Assembly: GCA_023392075.1 (NCBI GenBank)
Contig: JAEVZU010000248.1
Location: 1 to 22,175, forward strand
Origin: Bacillota bacterium
Lineage (GTDB): Bacteria; Bacillota; Clostridia; Acetivibrionales; DSM-1351
Length of the DNA stretch: 22,175 bases
Direction: 5' to 3'
A program made the translations under genes and the position numbers. Below the pieces are notes generated by a model. That model made no database searches. It saw nothing but the letters and a program-made list of their open reading frames with translations, and had not been told where the DNA came from. Numbering within the stretch: the stretch's first letter is position 1; each line of letters begins with the position of its first letter. Shown in pieces: positions 7,542 to 14,797 of the stretch.

Positions 7542-8486
7542 TCAAGCATTCAATTTTTGATATTTCTGAATACAATCAAAACCAACAGCCAGAAGTAATA
7601 CAAGTCCTTTAGTTACCATCTGGACATATTGACTTACATTAAGCAGTACAAGCCCGTTGCTTAGCACACCAATGATTAGCACACCGGCAACAACATTTGA
7701 TATTTTTCCCGATCCGCCGTTAACACTGACACCGCCCAGAACGACTGCAGTCAGCACATCAAATTCAAAACCTTTACCGGCAAGCGCCTGGCCGGAATTT
7801 GTCCTTGAAAGCAGCACTATGCCTGCTATGCCTGCAAACAATCCGGAAAGCGTATAGACCAAATATTTAACCCTCTTTACATTTATTCCTGATAAGTTCG
7901 CAGCCTCTTCGTTACTGCCAACTGCATAAAAGTATCTGCCAAAAAATGTCTTGTTCAAAATAAATGAGCCAATCACAAAGATAATAATCATAATGATAAC
8001 AGGTATTGGTATAAGACCTATGTATCCCTGCCCCAGAACTGTGAAAGCTTTAGGAAAGCCAAATATGGGAAGGCCGCCGCATATAATGTAGGCAACACCC
8101 TCAAGAATCGTCATAGCGCATAAAGTTACAATCAGCGGCGGCATTTTTATATTTGAGATAATCCATCCGTTAATGAAACCGATGGCCGCACTCATGGCAA
8201 GCGCAATAAGAGCAGCCGAGACTGGATCAACATTGGCCTTGACCATCAGCCAGGCGGCTACGATATTGACTAAAGTTATTACTGACCCGATTGAAAGGTC
8301 AATACCCCCAAGTAAAAGTACAAATGCCATACCTACTGCAGCAATTCCAAGCATAGATATCTGGCGGGCAACGTTGAATAAATTTGAGGGGACTAAGAAT
8401 GCCTTGGATGCCACTGAGAATATAATTATAAGTAAAAGAAGCACGACAAATATTCCGTATTTTTTTAATCCAGCTACAAATTTCAT
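7542..8486 (-). CDS. sugar ABC transporter permease (RbsC-like)
   Basis: A 314-residue inner-membrane permease of the branched-chain/ribose type (BPD_transp_2 family), with about nine to ten hydrophobic helices. The glycine-rich GGIDLSIGSV segment near residue 60 and the late GKGFEFDVLTAVVLGGVSVNGG block, which contacts the ATPase, are typical of RbsC, XylH and related proteins. The length matches the family. The start at 8486 has AAGGAA about 8 nt upstream and lies 4 bp after the ATPase stop, so the two are translationally coupled. With the lipoprotein and the two-domain ATPase it forms a complete CUT2-class importer. Such permeases carry pentoses, hexoses, polyols, autoinducer-2 or sulfo-sugars, so the substrate is not fixed. 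Confidence 0.93.
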   Translation of the reverse strand: MKFVAGLKKYGIFVVLLLLIIIFSVASKAFLVPSNLFNVARQISMLGIAAVGMAFVLLLGGIDLSIGSVITLVNIVAAWLMVKANVDPVSAALIALAMSAAIGFINGWIISNIKMPPLIVTLCAMTILEGVAYIICGGLPIFGFPKAFTVLGQGYIGLIPIPVIIMIIIFVIGSFILNKTFFGRYFYAVGSNEEAANLSGINVKRVKYLVYTLSGLFAGIAGIVLLSRTNSGQALAGKGFEFDVLTAVVLGGVSVNGGSGKISNVVAGVLIIGVLSNGLVLLNVSQYVQMVTKGLVLLLAVGFDCIQKYQKLNA

Positions 8487-8490
8487 AATA

Positions 8491-9993
8491 TTATTCCTTT
8501 CCCTTGACGATTGATGCATAGCTCATGATTAGTTCCTGATTGAACTCCTGTCTGGCGATTGTGCCTGTAATCCGGCCTTCGGACAGAACAATGATTCTAT
8601 CCGACATTCCCATTATCTCTTCCATTTCCGATGAAATCATGATAACGGTTTTTCCTGATTCAACCAGCAGGTTAATCAATTTATATATCTCATATTTAGC
8701 TCCTACATCAATCCCTCTCGTAGGTTCATCCAATATGATCAGGTCAGGATTTGAAGCAAGCCATTTACCGAGAATTACTTTTTGCTGATTACCACCGCTC
8801 AGATTTTTTACAATTTGCATGATATCAGGTGTTTTGATCTTAAGCTCCTTGCAGTATTTATCTGCTATTTCCCGTTCCTTGTTCTTATTGATAACAGAAC
8901 AGAATGATATCTTTTCCAATATGGCCATGCAGATATTGCCTTTTATATCAATCGATAGCAAAGCACCCTGTCTCTTCCGGTCTTCCGGAACAAGAACAAT
9001 CCCATGGTTTATAGCTTCCCGTGGGGTTTTCAGAGAAATTTCCCTGCCTTTAAAAATAATCTGCCCCTTTGTTTTTGGCTTCACACCAAAAATCAACTCG
9101 GCAAGCTCCGTTCTCCCGGCACCTATCAACCCGGCAAAGCCCAGAATCTCTCCGCGCCTTATTTGAAATGATACGTCAGTAAGGCCATTGCCATACAAAT
9201 TATTTACCTCCAGCAGAACCTCTTCTTTTATACACGGTATACGGGCAGGATATGTTTCTTTCAGCTCTCGTCCCACCATCAAGGATACAAGTAGGTTTAC
9301 ATCTGTTTCAGAAGTGTTTAATGTTTTGATTTTCTCTCCATCACGCATGATTGTTATTCTGTCAGCCAATCTAAATATTTCATCCAATCTATGAGATATA
9401 TAAATAATGGTTACACCAGCACTTTTTAATTTGTCAACCATTGCAAACATGCGCTCAACTTCTGATTTCGTCAGAGGTGCCGATGGTTCGTCCATGATCA
9501 ATATCTGAGCTTTTTGAGATACAGCTTTTGCAATTTCAACAATTTGCTGATATCCTACAGATAAATTTTTAACCAGCTCATTTGGTTCAATATCAATATC
9601 CAGTTGTTCAAATATCTCTTTTGATGCTTCAATCATTGCTTTTCGGTCAATGATCATACCTTTTCTTATTGCCCGGCCTAAAAAGATATTTTCAGCTACC
9701 GATAACTCTCCAACCAGATTAAATTCCTGGTATATAACTGCAATTCCATTTTCTTTAGATAACTTTGGCGTCATTGATGAAATTTCTTTTCCATTAACAA
9801 TGACCTGTCCGCTGTCAGGAACAACTGCGCCGGTACAGGTTTTGATCAAAGTTGATTTACCTGCACCATTTTCACCTACCAGGGCATGAACTTCACCTTT
9901 TGCAACCTCGATGGTAACATTGTTTAATGCCATTACCCCCGGATAGGTCTTTACAATATTTTTAAGCTGCAAAACCATGTTATCCCCAACCAT
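8491..9993 (-). CDS. sugar ABC transporter ATP-binding protein (RbsA/MglA-like, two domains)
   Basis: A 500-residue fused double ATPase of the CUT2 class. First domain: Walker A GENGAGKST (40-48), signature LSVGYQQ (about 144-150), Walker B ending D168-E169. Second domain: degenerate P-loop GLIGAGRTE (about 288-296), signature LSGGNQQ (398-404), Walker B ending D422-E423 in LDEPTRGID. The degenerate second P-loop is the family norm. The start at 9993 has GGGAGG seven bases upstream; an upstream ATG at 10056 lies within the intercistronic hairpin and is rejected. It couples sugar uptake to ATP hydrolysis together with the permease directly after it and the binding lipoprotein before it. Confidence 0.95.
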   Translation of the reverse strand: MVGDNMVLQLKNIVKTYPGVMALNNVTIEVAKGEVHALVGENGAGKSTLIKTCTGAVVPDSGQVIVNGKEISSMTPKLSKENGIAVIYQEFNLVGELSVAENIFLGRAIRKGMIIDRKAMIEASKEIFEQLDIDIEPNELVKNLSVGYQQIVEIAKAVSQKAQILIMDEPSAPLTKSEVERMFAMVDKLKSAGVTIIYISHRLDEIFRLADRITIMRDGEKIKTLNTSETDVNLLVSLMVGRELKETYPARIPCIKEEVLLEVNNLYGNGLTDVSFQIRRGEILGFAGLIGAGRTELAELIFGVKPKTKGQIIFKGREISLKTPREAINHGIVLVPEDRKRQGALLSIDIKGNICMAILEKISFCSVINKNKEREIADKYCKELKIKTPDIMQIVKNLSGGNQQKVILGKWLASNPDLIILDEPTRGIDVGAKYEIYKLINLLVESGKTVIMISSEMEEIMGMSDRIIVLSEGRITGTIARQEFNQELIMSYASIVKGKE

Positions 9994-10023
9994 GAATTTT
10001 CCTCCCTTAACCAGAAAATTTAT

Positions 10024-10068
10024 AACTGACCTGAGATTACAAAACTTCCTGTTCATCTCAGGTCAGTT
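10024..10068 (-). promoter_or_regulatory. intercistronic hairpin between binding protein and ATPase genes
   Basis: Perfect 13-bp arms AACTGACCTGAGA (10024-10036) and TCTCAGGTCAGTT (10056-10068) surround a 19-nt loop. In the minus-strand mRNA it sits 22 nt after the binding-protein stop and about 30 nt before the ATPase start. The T-tract after it is poor (ATAAATTTT), so it fits better as an mRNA-stabilising or partial-attenuation hairpin that lets the binding protein be made in excess over the ATPase and permease, as is known for other importer operons. Confidence 0.7.
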
Positions 10069-10090
10069 CTATTTAAATGTATAAGCTCTG

Positions 10091-11113
10091 CTATTTATAA
10101 TATTGGTTAAGGTTATCTTTCGTAACAGGAGTGGTATCGCGGTAGATTTTCTTTTCAACAGGTTCTCCTGAAACAAGTTTCTTCAGCCAGCTGTGGATTT
10201 CAGCTGCTATCTTGTCCGGTCCGCCTGTGATGAGAACAGACATTCTGATAGCTTCATTTTTAGACATTGCAGCCAGCTCTTCATTAGTTGCATCGGCGGC
10301 AAAGATACCAAAATCGTCTGTAAGTTTCCCTGAAGCTTTTACCGCTTCATTGGCTCCGACTGCACCGCCTCCGCCAATACAAGCGATAACTTTAATATTG
10401 GGATTGGCCTGGAGGATTGTTTCGGTCTTGTTTTGACCTTCGGTAGGATTGATTGCACTGCTCTTAGCTACAATCTTGGCATTCGGGGCATTTTCCTTGA
10501 TCCCGTCAACGATACCGCTGCCTCTTTTCACCAGGATCTCCAGCTGCGGATAATCCAATACTGCAACCTCACATTCGCCTTTGAATTTATCGTTGATCCA
10601 TTTTGCAGTCTGTTCTCCGATTATTTTCCCTAAGGCATAATTATCAATCAACCAGTTAACATCAGAATTTTCAATATCTTCATCCCAGCAAAAAACTTTG
10701 ATACCTGCTTGTCTAGCCTGTCCCAATACAGTTTCCAAAGCTTTCGCTTCTGATGGCTGGATGACGATCACATTGACACCACTGGAAATAAAGTTTTCTA
10801 CTTCTTGTATTTGAGTTGCAGGATTGCTTTTGCAATCCAGATATGTAATACTTCCACCGTCTGCCTCTATAAGTTTCTTTAACTCTTCACACGAACTTGC
10901 GAATATCTGATTGCTTAAATCATTAACGGTCATACCAACTTTTAATACTGCTTTCTGCGCCCCTGCGGCATCATTGTCTTTTACTTCAGCGGATTTTTCT
11001 GCAGTACTGCTGCCTGATAATCCTGCGGGGTCACCTGCAGCACCTCCGCAGCCTGCCAGCATTGTTACCAGAACGGCAACACATACAAGAATTGATAGAA
11101 ACCTTCTTTTCAT
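10091..11113 (-). CDS. sugar-binding lipoprotein of the ABC importer (RbsB-like)
   Basis: A 340-residue extracellular substrate-binding protein. The signal peptide ends in the lipobox LAGC, with C22 the predicted lipid-anchored residue, followed by a small-residue linker (GGAAGDPAG and on). The mature part is a type I periplasmic-binding fold of the ribose/galactose class (Peripla_BP_4): KVGMTVNDLSNQIFASSCEE starts the first lobe, with later VIVIQPSEAKALE, IDNYALGKIIGEQTAKW and IFAADATNEELAA segments in family order. The start at 11113 has AGGAGG about 7 nt upstream. It precedes the ATPase and permease genes, completing the importer. The ligand cannot be deduced by eye. A 122-bp gap upstream may hold an internal promoter. 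Confidence 0.94.
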   Translation of the reverse strand: MKRRFLSILVCVAVLVTMLAGCGGAAGDPAGLSGSSTAEKSAEVKDNDAAGAQKAVLKVGMTVNDLSNQIFASSCEELKKLIEADGGSITYLDCKSNPATQIQEVENFISSGVNVIVIQPSEAKALETVLGQARQAGIKVFCWDEDIENSDVNWLIDNYALGKIIGEQTAKWINDKFKGECEVAVLDYPQLEILVKRGSGIVDGIKENAPNAKIVAKSSAINPTEGQNKTETILQANPNIKVIACIGGGGAVGANEAVKASGKLTDDFGIFAADATNEELAAMSKNEAIRMSVLITGGPDKIAAEIHSWLKKLVSGEPVEKKIYRDTTPVTKDNLNQYYK

Positions 11114-11235
11114 ATTACTTCCTCCTTTAAATTATAAAAAAGTATTTGTTTATGAGCAATTAGCCTCAATATAGCTAACTACTAGTCTGTAATTTACTTT
11201 CCTAATCTATAGATTCCAAAGCATAACAAGAAAAT
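11114..11235 (-). promoter_or_regulatory. possible internal promoter and operator before the importer genes
   Basis: This gap is larger than the others in the gene train. On the minus strand TTGGAA and TAAATT are spaced 17 bp (about 11221-11193) as a possible promoter, and a perfect palindrome AATCTATAGATT lies at 11204-11215 within its spacer. AAAGTATTT at 11139-11147 repeats a half of the candidate ROK operator at 14536-14560. In AT-rich DNA these could be chance. Confidence 0.3.
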
Positions 11236-12000
11236 TTACTGACAGGTATAAGCCCCATCTACAATAAGGTCATGTCCCGATGTATATGTTGAAGCACCGC
11301 TCGCCAGATAAAGCACCGCACCAACCAATTCCTCCGGTCTTCCCATGCGGTGCATAGGCATCAGCGGCATCCACGCATCCTTCAATTCCTTTGGTGTATC
11401 AACCGACATAGGGGTAGCTATATATCCCGGGCTAAGGCTGTTTACACGAATGCCGTAATCTGCCCACTCAATCGCAAGAGATTTTGTAAGATGCATAACA
11501 CCTGCTTTGGAAGCATTATAAGATGCCTGCCATTGGGGAATGTTTACAATAGTACCGGACATGGACGCCATATTAATTATACTTCCTTGAATACTCTTTT
11601 CAATCATCACTTTGCCTGCAGCACGAGCCACTATGTATTCACCTGTCAAATTTATGTCTACAACTCTTCGCCATTCATCAACTGTTGCATCAATCGTAGA
11701 CTTATGTATACAAATACCTGCATTATTAAATACAATATCAATAGTGCCGGAACGCTTTAAAACCTCAGAGATTGCAGCATCCACCTGTTTTTCATCAGTA
11801 ACGTCAGCTATGATACTATAAGCTTTTCCGCCATCCTCTGTAATTAATTTCACTGTTTCAGCAGCTTCAGACAGTTCAAATACAGCTACTTCAGCTCCTG
11901 CCCTGGCTAACCCTCTTGCTACAACCTGACCAATTCCCCGGCCCGCTCCGGTTACAATGGCAACCTTTCCCTTAAGTCCAAAAAGTTCATTTAAGTACAT
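11236..12000 (-). CDS. short-chain dehydrogenase/reductase, polyol dehydrogenase-like
   Basis: A 254-residue classical SDR. The cofactor motif is GAGRGIG (18-24), NNAG at 92-95, catalytic S146 in NMAS, and Y161xxxK165. An acidic E42 at the end of the second strand suggests NAD(H) preference. The segment from PQWQASYNASKAG to ADYGIRVNSLSPGYIATPM resembles the D-arabinitol, sorbose and mannitol dehydrogenase group more than the fatty-acid reductases, which I judge from memory of those sequences. The start at 12000 has GGAGG about 8 nt upstream. It lies 45 bp after the kinase gene, so it probably interconverts a polyol and a ketose in the same pathway. The exact substrate is not determinable. 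Confidence 0.9.
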   Translation of the reverse strand: MYLNELFGLKGKVAIVTGAGRGIGQVVARGLARAGAEVAVFELSEAAETVKLITEDGGKAYSIIADVTDEKQVDAAISEVLKRSGTIDIVFNNAGICIHKSTIDATVDEWRRVVDINLTGEYIVARAAGKVMIEKSIQGSIINMASMSGTIVNIPQWQASYNASKAGVMHLTKSLAIEWADYGIRVNSLSPGYIATPMSVDTPKELKDAWMPLMPMHRMGRPEELVGAVLYLASGASTYTSGHDLIVDGAYTCQ

Positions 12001-12045
12001 AAATAATCCTCCACTTCTTTATCATCCTATATTTATTTATCACTT

Positions 12046-13020
12046 CTAATAATTAAGCAGCGGAACCTTGCTCATGCATTCTTTTATTTCTTCCAGGCTT
12101 GGAAGAGCAGTAATGGCACCGCCTTTGGTTGTTGTCAGTGAACCTGCTGCATTTGCAAATGACAGGACATTCTCTAATTCCGCTTTTGACATATTTCTAA
12201 TATCTGAGAGCTGCTTTCCTCTGATCTTGTAATGGACCGCACCTAAAAATGCATCTCCGGCACCATTTGTATCAATTGTCTTCACATCGTAGGCAGGCAG
12301 AATTCCGAATATTTCACCCTTTCGGTAACATGCTCCCTTAGCCCCCAATGATACCAGTATTAAAGCGGCACCCTCTTTTGAAAGCAGCATTGAACCTTTA
12401 ACAAGATCCTTCTCTCCTGTGAGTAAAATCATTTCTTCCTCCGACACCTTTATTATATCGGCGAAGGTAAGACCCAACAGCATTTGCTCTTTTGCTTTTT
12501 CCGCACTATCCCAAAGCAAAGGTCTGTAATTGGGATCGTAACTGATGATGCATCCTTTTTTCTTTGCATGGCTGACTGCGTAAAGAGTTGCACTTCTGGA
12601 AGGTTCATCCGTCATGGAGACTGAACCGAAATGTAAAATATGGCTATTATCTATGATTAATTCATTAACATCCTCCGGCTCAAGCATCATGTCAGCACCG
12701 GGTTTACGATAAAAACTGAACGAACGGTCACCCTTATGGTCAAGCTGAACAAAAGCAAGTGTTGTATTTACCGTTTCAGAGGTCACCAAACCTTCTGTGG
12801 AAATCCCTATGTCCTCCAATGTATCTCTCAGAAATGCACCAAAACTATCCTTCCCAACTTTGCCTATAAAGGCTGTCTTTCCTCCAATACGGCTATTTGC
12901 TGCCAGTACATTGGCCGGTGCTCCGCCCGGCTTCCGGGCAAACAGCAAATCACCACGCTGATTGTTACCGGCAGGGGTAAAATCTATGAGCAATTCTCCG
13001 ATTGCGGTTACATCAAACAA
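12046..13020 (-). CDS. PfkB-family carbohydrate kinase, fructokinase-like
   Basis: A 324-residue ribokinase-fold sugar kinase. The N-terminal GELLIDF and sugar-binding KPGGAPANVLA (30-40) are typical of fructokinases, and the C-terminal signature DTNGAGDAF carries catalytic D256 and the anion hole. It should phosphorylate a ketose or related sugar with ATP, most simply fructose to fructose 6-phosphate, but 2-keto-3-deoxygluconate and other substrates occur in the family. The start is TTG at 13020, supported by GGAGGT 8 nt upstream; no better codon is near. It lies 21 bp after the VOC gene. Placed between two dehydrogenases, it would trap the ketose made from an imported polyol. Confidence 0.92.
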   Translation of the reverse strand: MFDVTAIGELLIDFTPAGNNQRGDLLFARKPGGAPANVLAANSRIGGKTAFIGKVGKDSFGAFLRDTLEDIGISTEGLVTSETVNTTLAFVQLDHKGDRSFSFYRKPGADMMLEPEDVNELIIDNSHILHFGSVSMTDEPSRSATLYAVSHAKKKGCIISYDPNYRPLLWDSAEKAKEQMLLGLTFADIIKVSEEEMILLTGEKDLVKGSMLLSKEGAALILVSLGAKGACYRKGEIFGILPAYDVKTIDTNGAGDAFLGAVHYKIRGKQLSDIRNMSKAELENVLSFANAAGSLTTTKGGAITALPSLEEIKECMSKVPLLNY

Positions 13021-13041
13021 GAGCTTTTACCTCCAACTTTT

Positions 13042-13434
13042 TCACAGTATTTGATTAAACTCTATTTTTTCCGCATTTGGCCCCTTAATTCTGAAAAATT
13101 TTACACCGCGCTCCCAAAAAGGGAGAAACTGGATCTCTCTATCAAGCAGCAAATGCCCTTCAGTCTTGAGCATATCAAAAACTTTTTCTACGTCTGTCAC
13201 ATCTATTGCGATATGATCAATGGCACCATCTGTTTCACAAGCATTATTATTTTGGTAGGTTTCGATAATTAAATTTTTTAACTTCAGGAATGCAACCTTT
13301 TCATTTGCAGCCTCATTTACTGTCTGAAGTGCAGTTTCAAAACCAAGGCTGTTATAGAATCCAATGGTCTTCTGAATATCGTTTGTGGGTATACCAATAT
13401 GCTGAATACCAGTCACAAATTTTGATACTGACAT
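13042..13434 (-). CDS. VOC-superfamily (glyoxalase-fold) protein
   Basis: A 130-residue protein of the vicinal oxygen chelate fold with the usual paired beta-alpha-beta-beta-beta modules. Likely metal ligands are visible: His in IQHIGIP near the N-terminus, Glu in IIETYQ, His in IDHIAIDV, and Glu in EKIEFNQ at the C-terminus. Family members are isomerases, epimerases, lyases and dioxygenases. I chose the ATG at 13434, 7 nt from AAGGAG; the ATG at 13440 is one base from it. It sits 11 bp after the dehydrogenase gene and 21 bp before the kinase gene, so it is cotranscribed with sugar enzymes. An epimerase or isomerase role is a reasonable guess, not shown by sequence. Confidence 0.85.
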   Translation of the reverse strand: MSVSKFVTGIQHIGIPTNDIQKTIGFYNSLGFETALQTVNEAANEKVAFLKLKNLIIETYQNNNACETDGAIDHIAIDVTDVEKVFDMLKTEGHLLLDREIQFLPFWERGVKFFRIKGPNAEKIEFNQIL

Positions 13435-13445
13435 ATGCATACTCC

Positions 13446-14495
13446 TTAATTCGCTATTTTAACAACTGATTTTACAATATTAGCCTTATCCCGCACACTT
13501 AAATCCATAGCGTTCTGTAAATCCTCAAATTCGAAAATATTTGTGATAATACCTTTAAGATTTACTTTGCCGTTTGCAACTGCGTCAATAGCCATTGGAT
13601 AAATATGCCTGTAACGGAATACAGTTTTAAAACTCAGCTCTTTGTCCAAAGCAAGGCTCATGGGCAGATTCATCATGCCTGTCTTTCCGTAGCCAACCAG
13701 TACAATCGTGGCACCTTTTTTAACCATATGTATTGTCTGCTGTGTTGTGATTTCAGTGCCGGCAGTTTCAACTGCAAGGTCACAGCCCACGCCTCCCGTC
13801 AACTCCAATACTGCTTTGACCGCATCCTGCTCTCCGGCGTTGATAACTCCGGTTGCTCCCAATTCCATTGCCTTATCCAGACGCTTCTGCATAACATCAA
13901 CAACATATACTTTGGAAACTCCCATTGCTTTAAGTGCCATCATTGTAACAAGACCAATACATCCCGAACCGGTAACAACGGCAGTTTGCCCTGCATGAGC
14001 TCCACCCTGCATGCCGGCATGAAAACCAACTGCCAGGGGTTCAATCAATGCACCTTCAAGAGTACTAACATTATCGGGAAGTTTAAAACAAAGCTCTGCC
14101 TCATGTGCCACATATTCCTGAAATACGCCGTCAACGGGCGGAGTTGCAAAGAATATTACATCGGGGCAAAGGTTATATTTTCCGGTTTTGCAGAATTCAC
14201 ACTGACCGCAAGTCTTGCCAGGTTCAAGTGCAACGCGGTCCCCCACCTTGAGATGCTTTACTTTTTTGCCCACTTCCACTACAGTACCACCCGGTTCATG
14301 TCCCAGAACAAATGGAGGATTTACTATGTAATCACCTATTCTGCCAGTTTCATAATAATGCAGGTCAGAACCACAGATGCCTACATATTCAATTTTTACT
14401 AAAACCTCATTGTCCGCAGTTTGTGGGATGTCCTTTTCAGTAAAGCCCATTTTACCTATCCCTTCCATAACTGCAATCTTCATTTTTCCTTGCAC
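13446..14495 (-). CDS. zinc-dependent medium-chain dehydrogenase, sorbitol/xylitol type
   Basis: A 349-residue MDR alcohol dehydrogenase. Catalytic zinc ligands C41 (GICGSDLH) and H66-E67 (GHEPGG) are present, as are four structural-zinc cysteines (C96, C99, C102, C110). A GSGCIG nucleotide motif at 176-181 is followed by VYVVDV, whose acidic end suggests NAD. Order and motifs fit the sorbitol/L-iditol/xylitol dehydrogenase group, which oxidises a secondary alcohol of polyols to ketoses. The start may be GTG at 14495, with GGGAGG about 8 nt upstream, or ATG at 14483 (345 residues), with a weaker AAGGA; I prefer GTG. It is the first gene after the ROK-linked promoter, so it is likely the first enzyme of the pathway. 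Confidence 0.92.
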   Translation of the reverse strand: MQGKMKIAVMEGIGKMGFTEKDIPQTADNEVLVKIEYVGICGSDLHYYETGRIGDYIVNPPFVLGHEPGGTVVEVGKKVKHLKVGDRVALEPGKTCGQCEFCKTGKYNLCPDVIFFATPPVDGVFQEYVAHEAELCFKLPDNVSTLEGALIEPLAVGFHAGMQGGAHAGQTAVVTGSGCIGLVTMMALKAMGVSKVYVVDVMQKRLDKAMELGATGVINAGEQDAVKAVLELTGGVGCDLAVETAGTEITTQQTIHMVKKGATIVLVGYGKTGMMNLPMSLALDKELSFKTVFRYRHIYPMAIDAVANGKVNLKGIITNIFEFEDLQNAMDLSVRDKANIVKSVVKIAN

Positions 14496-14535
14496 GTAAC
14501 CAACCCCTCCCAATTCATTATGAAAGTCACTTTAT

Positions 14536-14560
14536 TAAAGTATTTACAATAAATACTTTA
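14536..14560. promoter_or_regulatory. candidate ROK-repressor operator palindrome
   Basis: Perfect 10-bp arms TAAAGTATTT (14536-14545) and AAATACTTTA (14551-14560) flank a 5-bp ACAAT spacer, and partial symmetry continues outward (AAGTCA on the left, TGACTT on the right). It lies just downstream of the -10 of the dehydrogenase promoter, a classical roadblock position. The 12-mer ACTTTATATAAA spanning its right edge (14555-14566) recurs exactly at 14757-14768, before the ROK gene, as expected for autoregulation. Confidence 0.7.
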
Positions 14561-14579
14561 TATAAATGACTTAATTAAC

Positions 14580-14608
14580 ATTATAGGTATAACCCTCCTG
14601 CTTGTCAA
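14580..14608 (-). promoter_or_regulatory. consensus promoter of the sugar-use gene train
   Basis: On the minus strand TTGACA (14608-14603) and TATAAT (14585-14580) are both perfect sigma-A hexamers with a 17-bp spacer. Transcription would begin near 14573, giving a leader of about 80 nt with the palindrome at 14536-14560 in its first bases. Such a strong promoter fits tight repression. Confidence 0.85.
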
Positions 14609-14709
14609 CATGAATTTTATCAATACTCACGGTAATTGTATGAGATCACTTATTTCCTCATTTTCCCAATAATGAGTACATTTCATTAACATAGCTTTGT
14701 TTTTTTACC

Positions 14710-14738
14710 TTGTAAATCTATGAAAAATAGGTTATATT
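14710..14738 (+). promoter_or_regulatory. putative promoter of the ROK regulator
   Basis: TTGTAA (14710-14715) and TATATT (14733-14738) are spaced 17 bp. A GGTTAT/ATAACC inverted repeat (14730-14745) overlaps the -10, and the ACTTTATATAAA copy at 14757-14768 lies just downstream of the expected start, both suitable for feedback control. Confidence 0.5.
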
Positions 14739-14797
14739 AATAACCATTAATAAAACACTTTATATAAACTATAAACTAAACAGAAAGGTTAGATTAA

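Noticed and set aside
12736..13272. Plus-strand open frame of 178 codons
   Set aside because: It is antisense to the kinase and VOC genes, spans their junction, and has unlikely composition.
13605..14402. Plus-strand open frame of 265 codons
   Set aside because: It is the antisense shadow of the zinc dehydrogenase, which has full motifs, a ribosome binding site and operon context.
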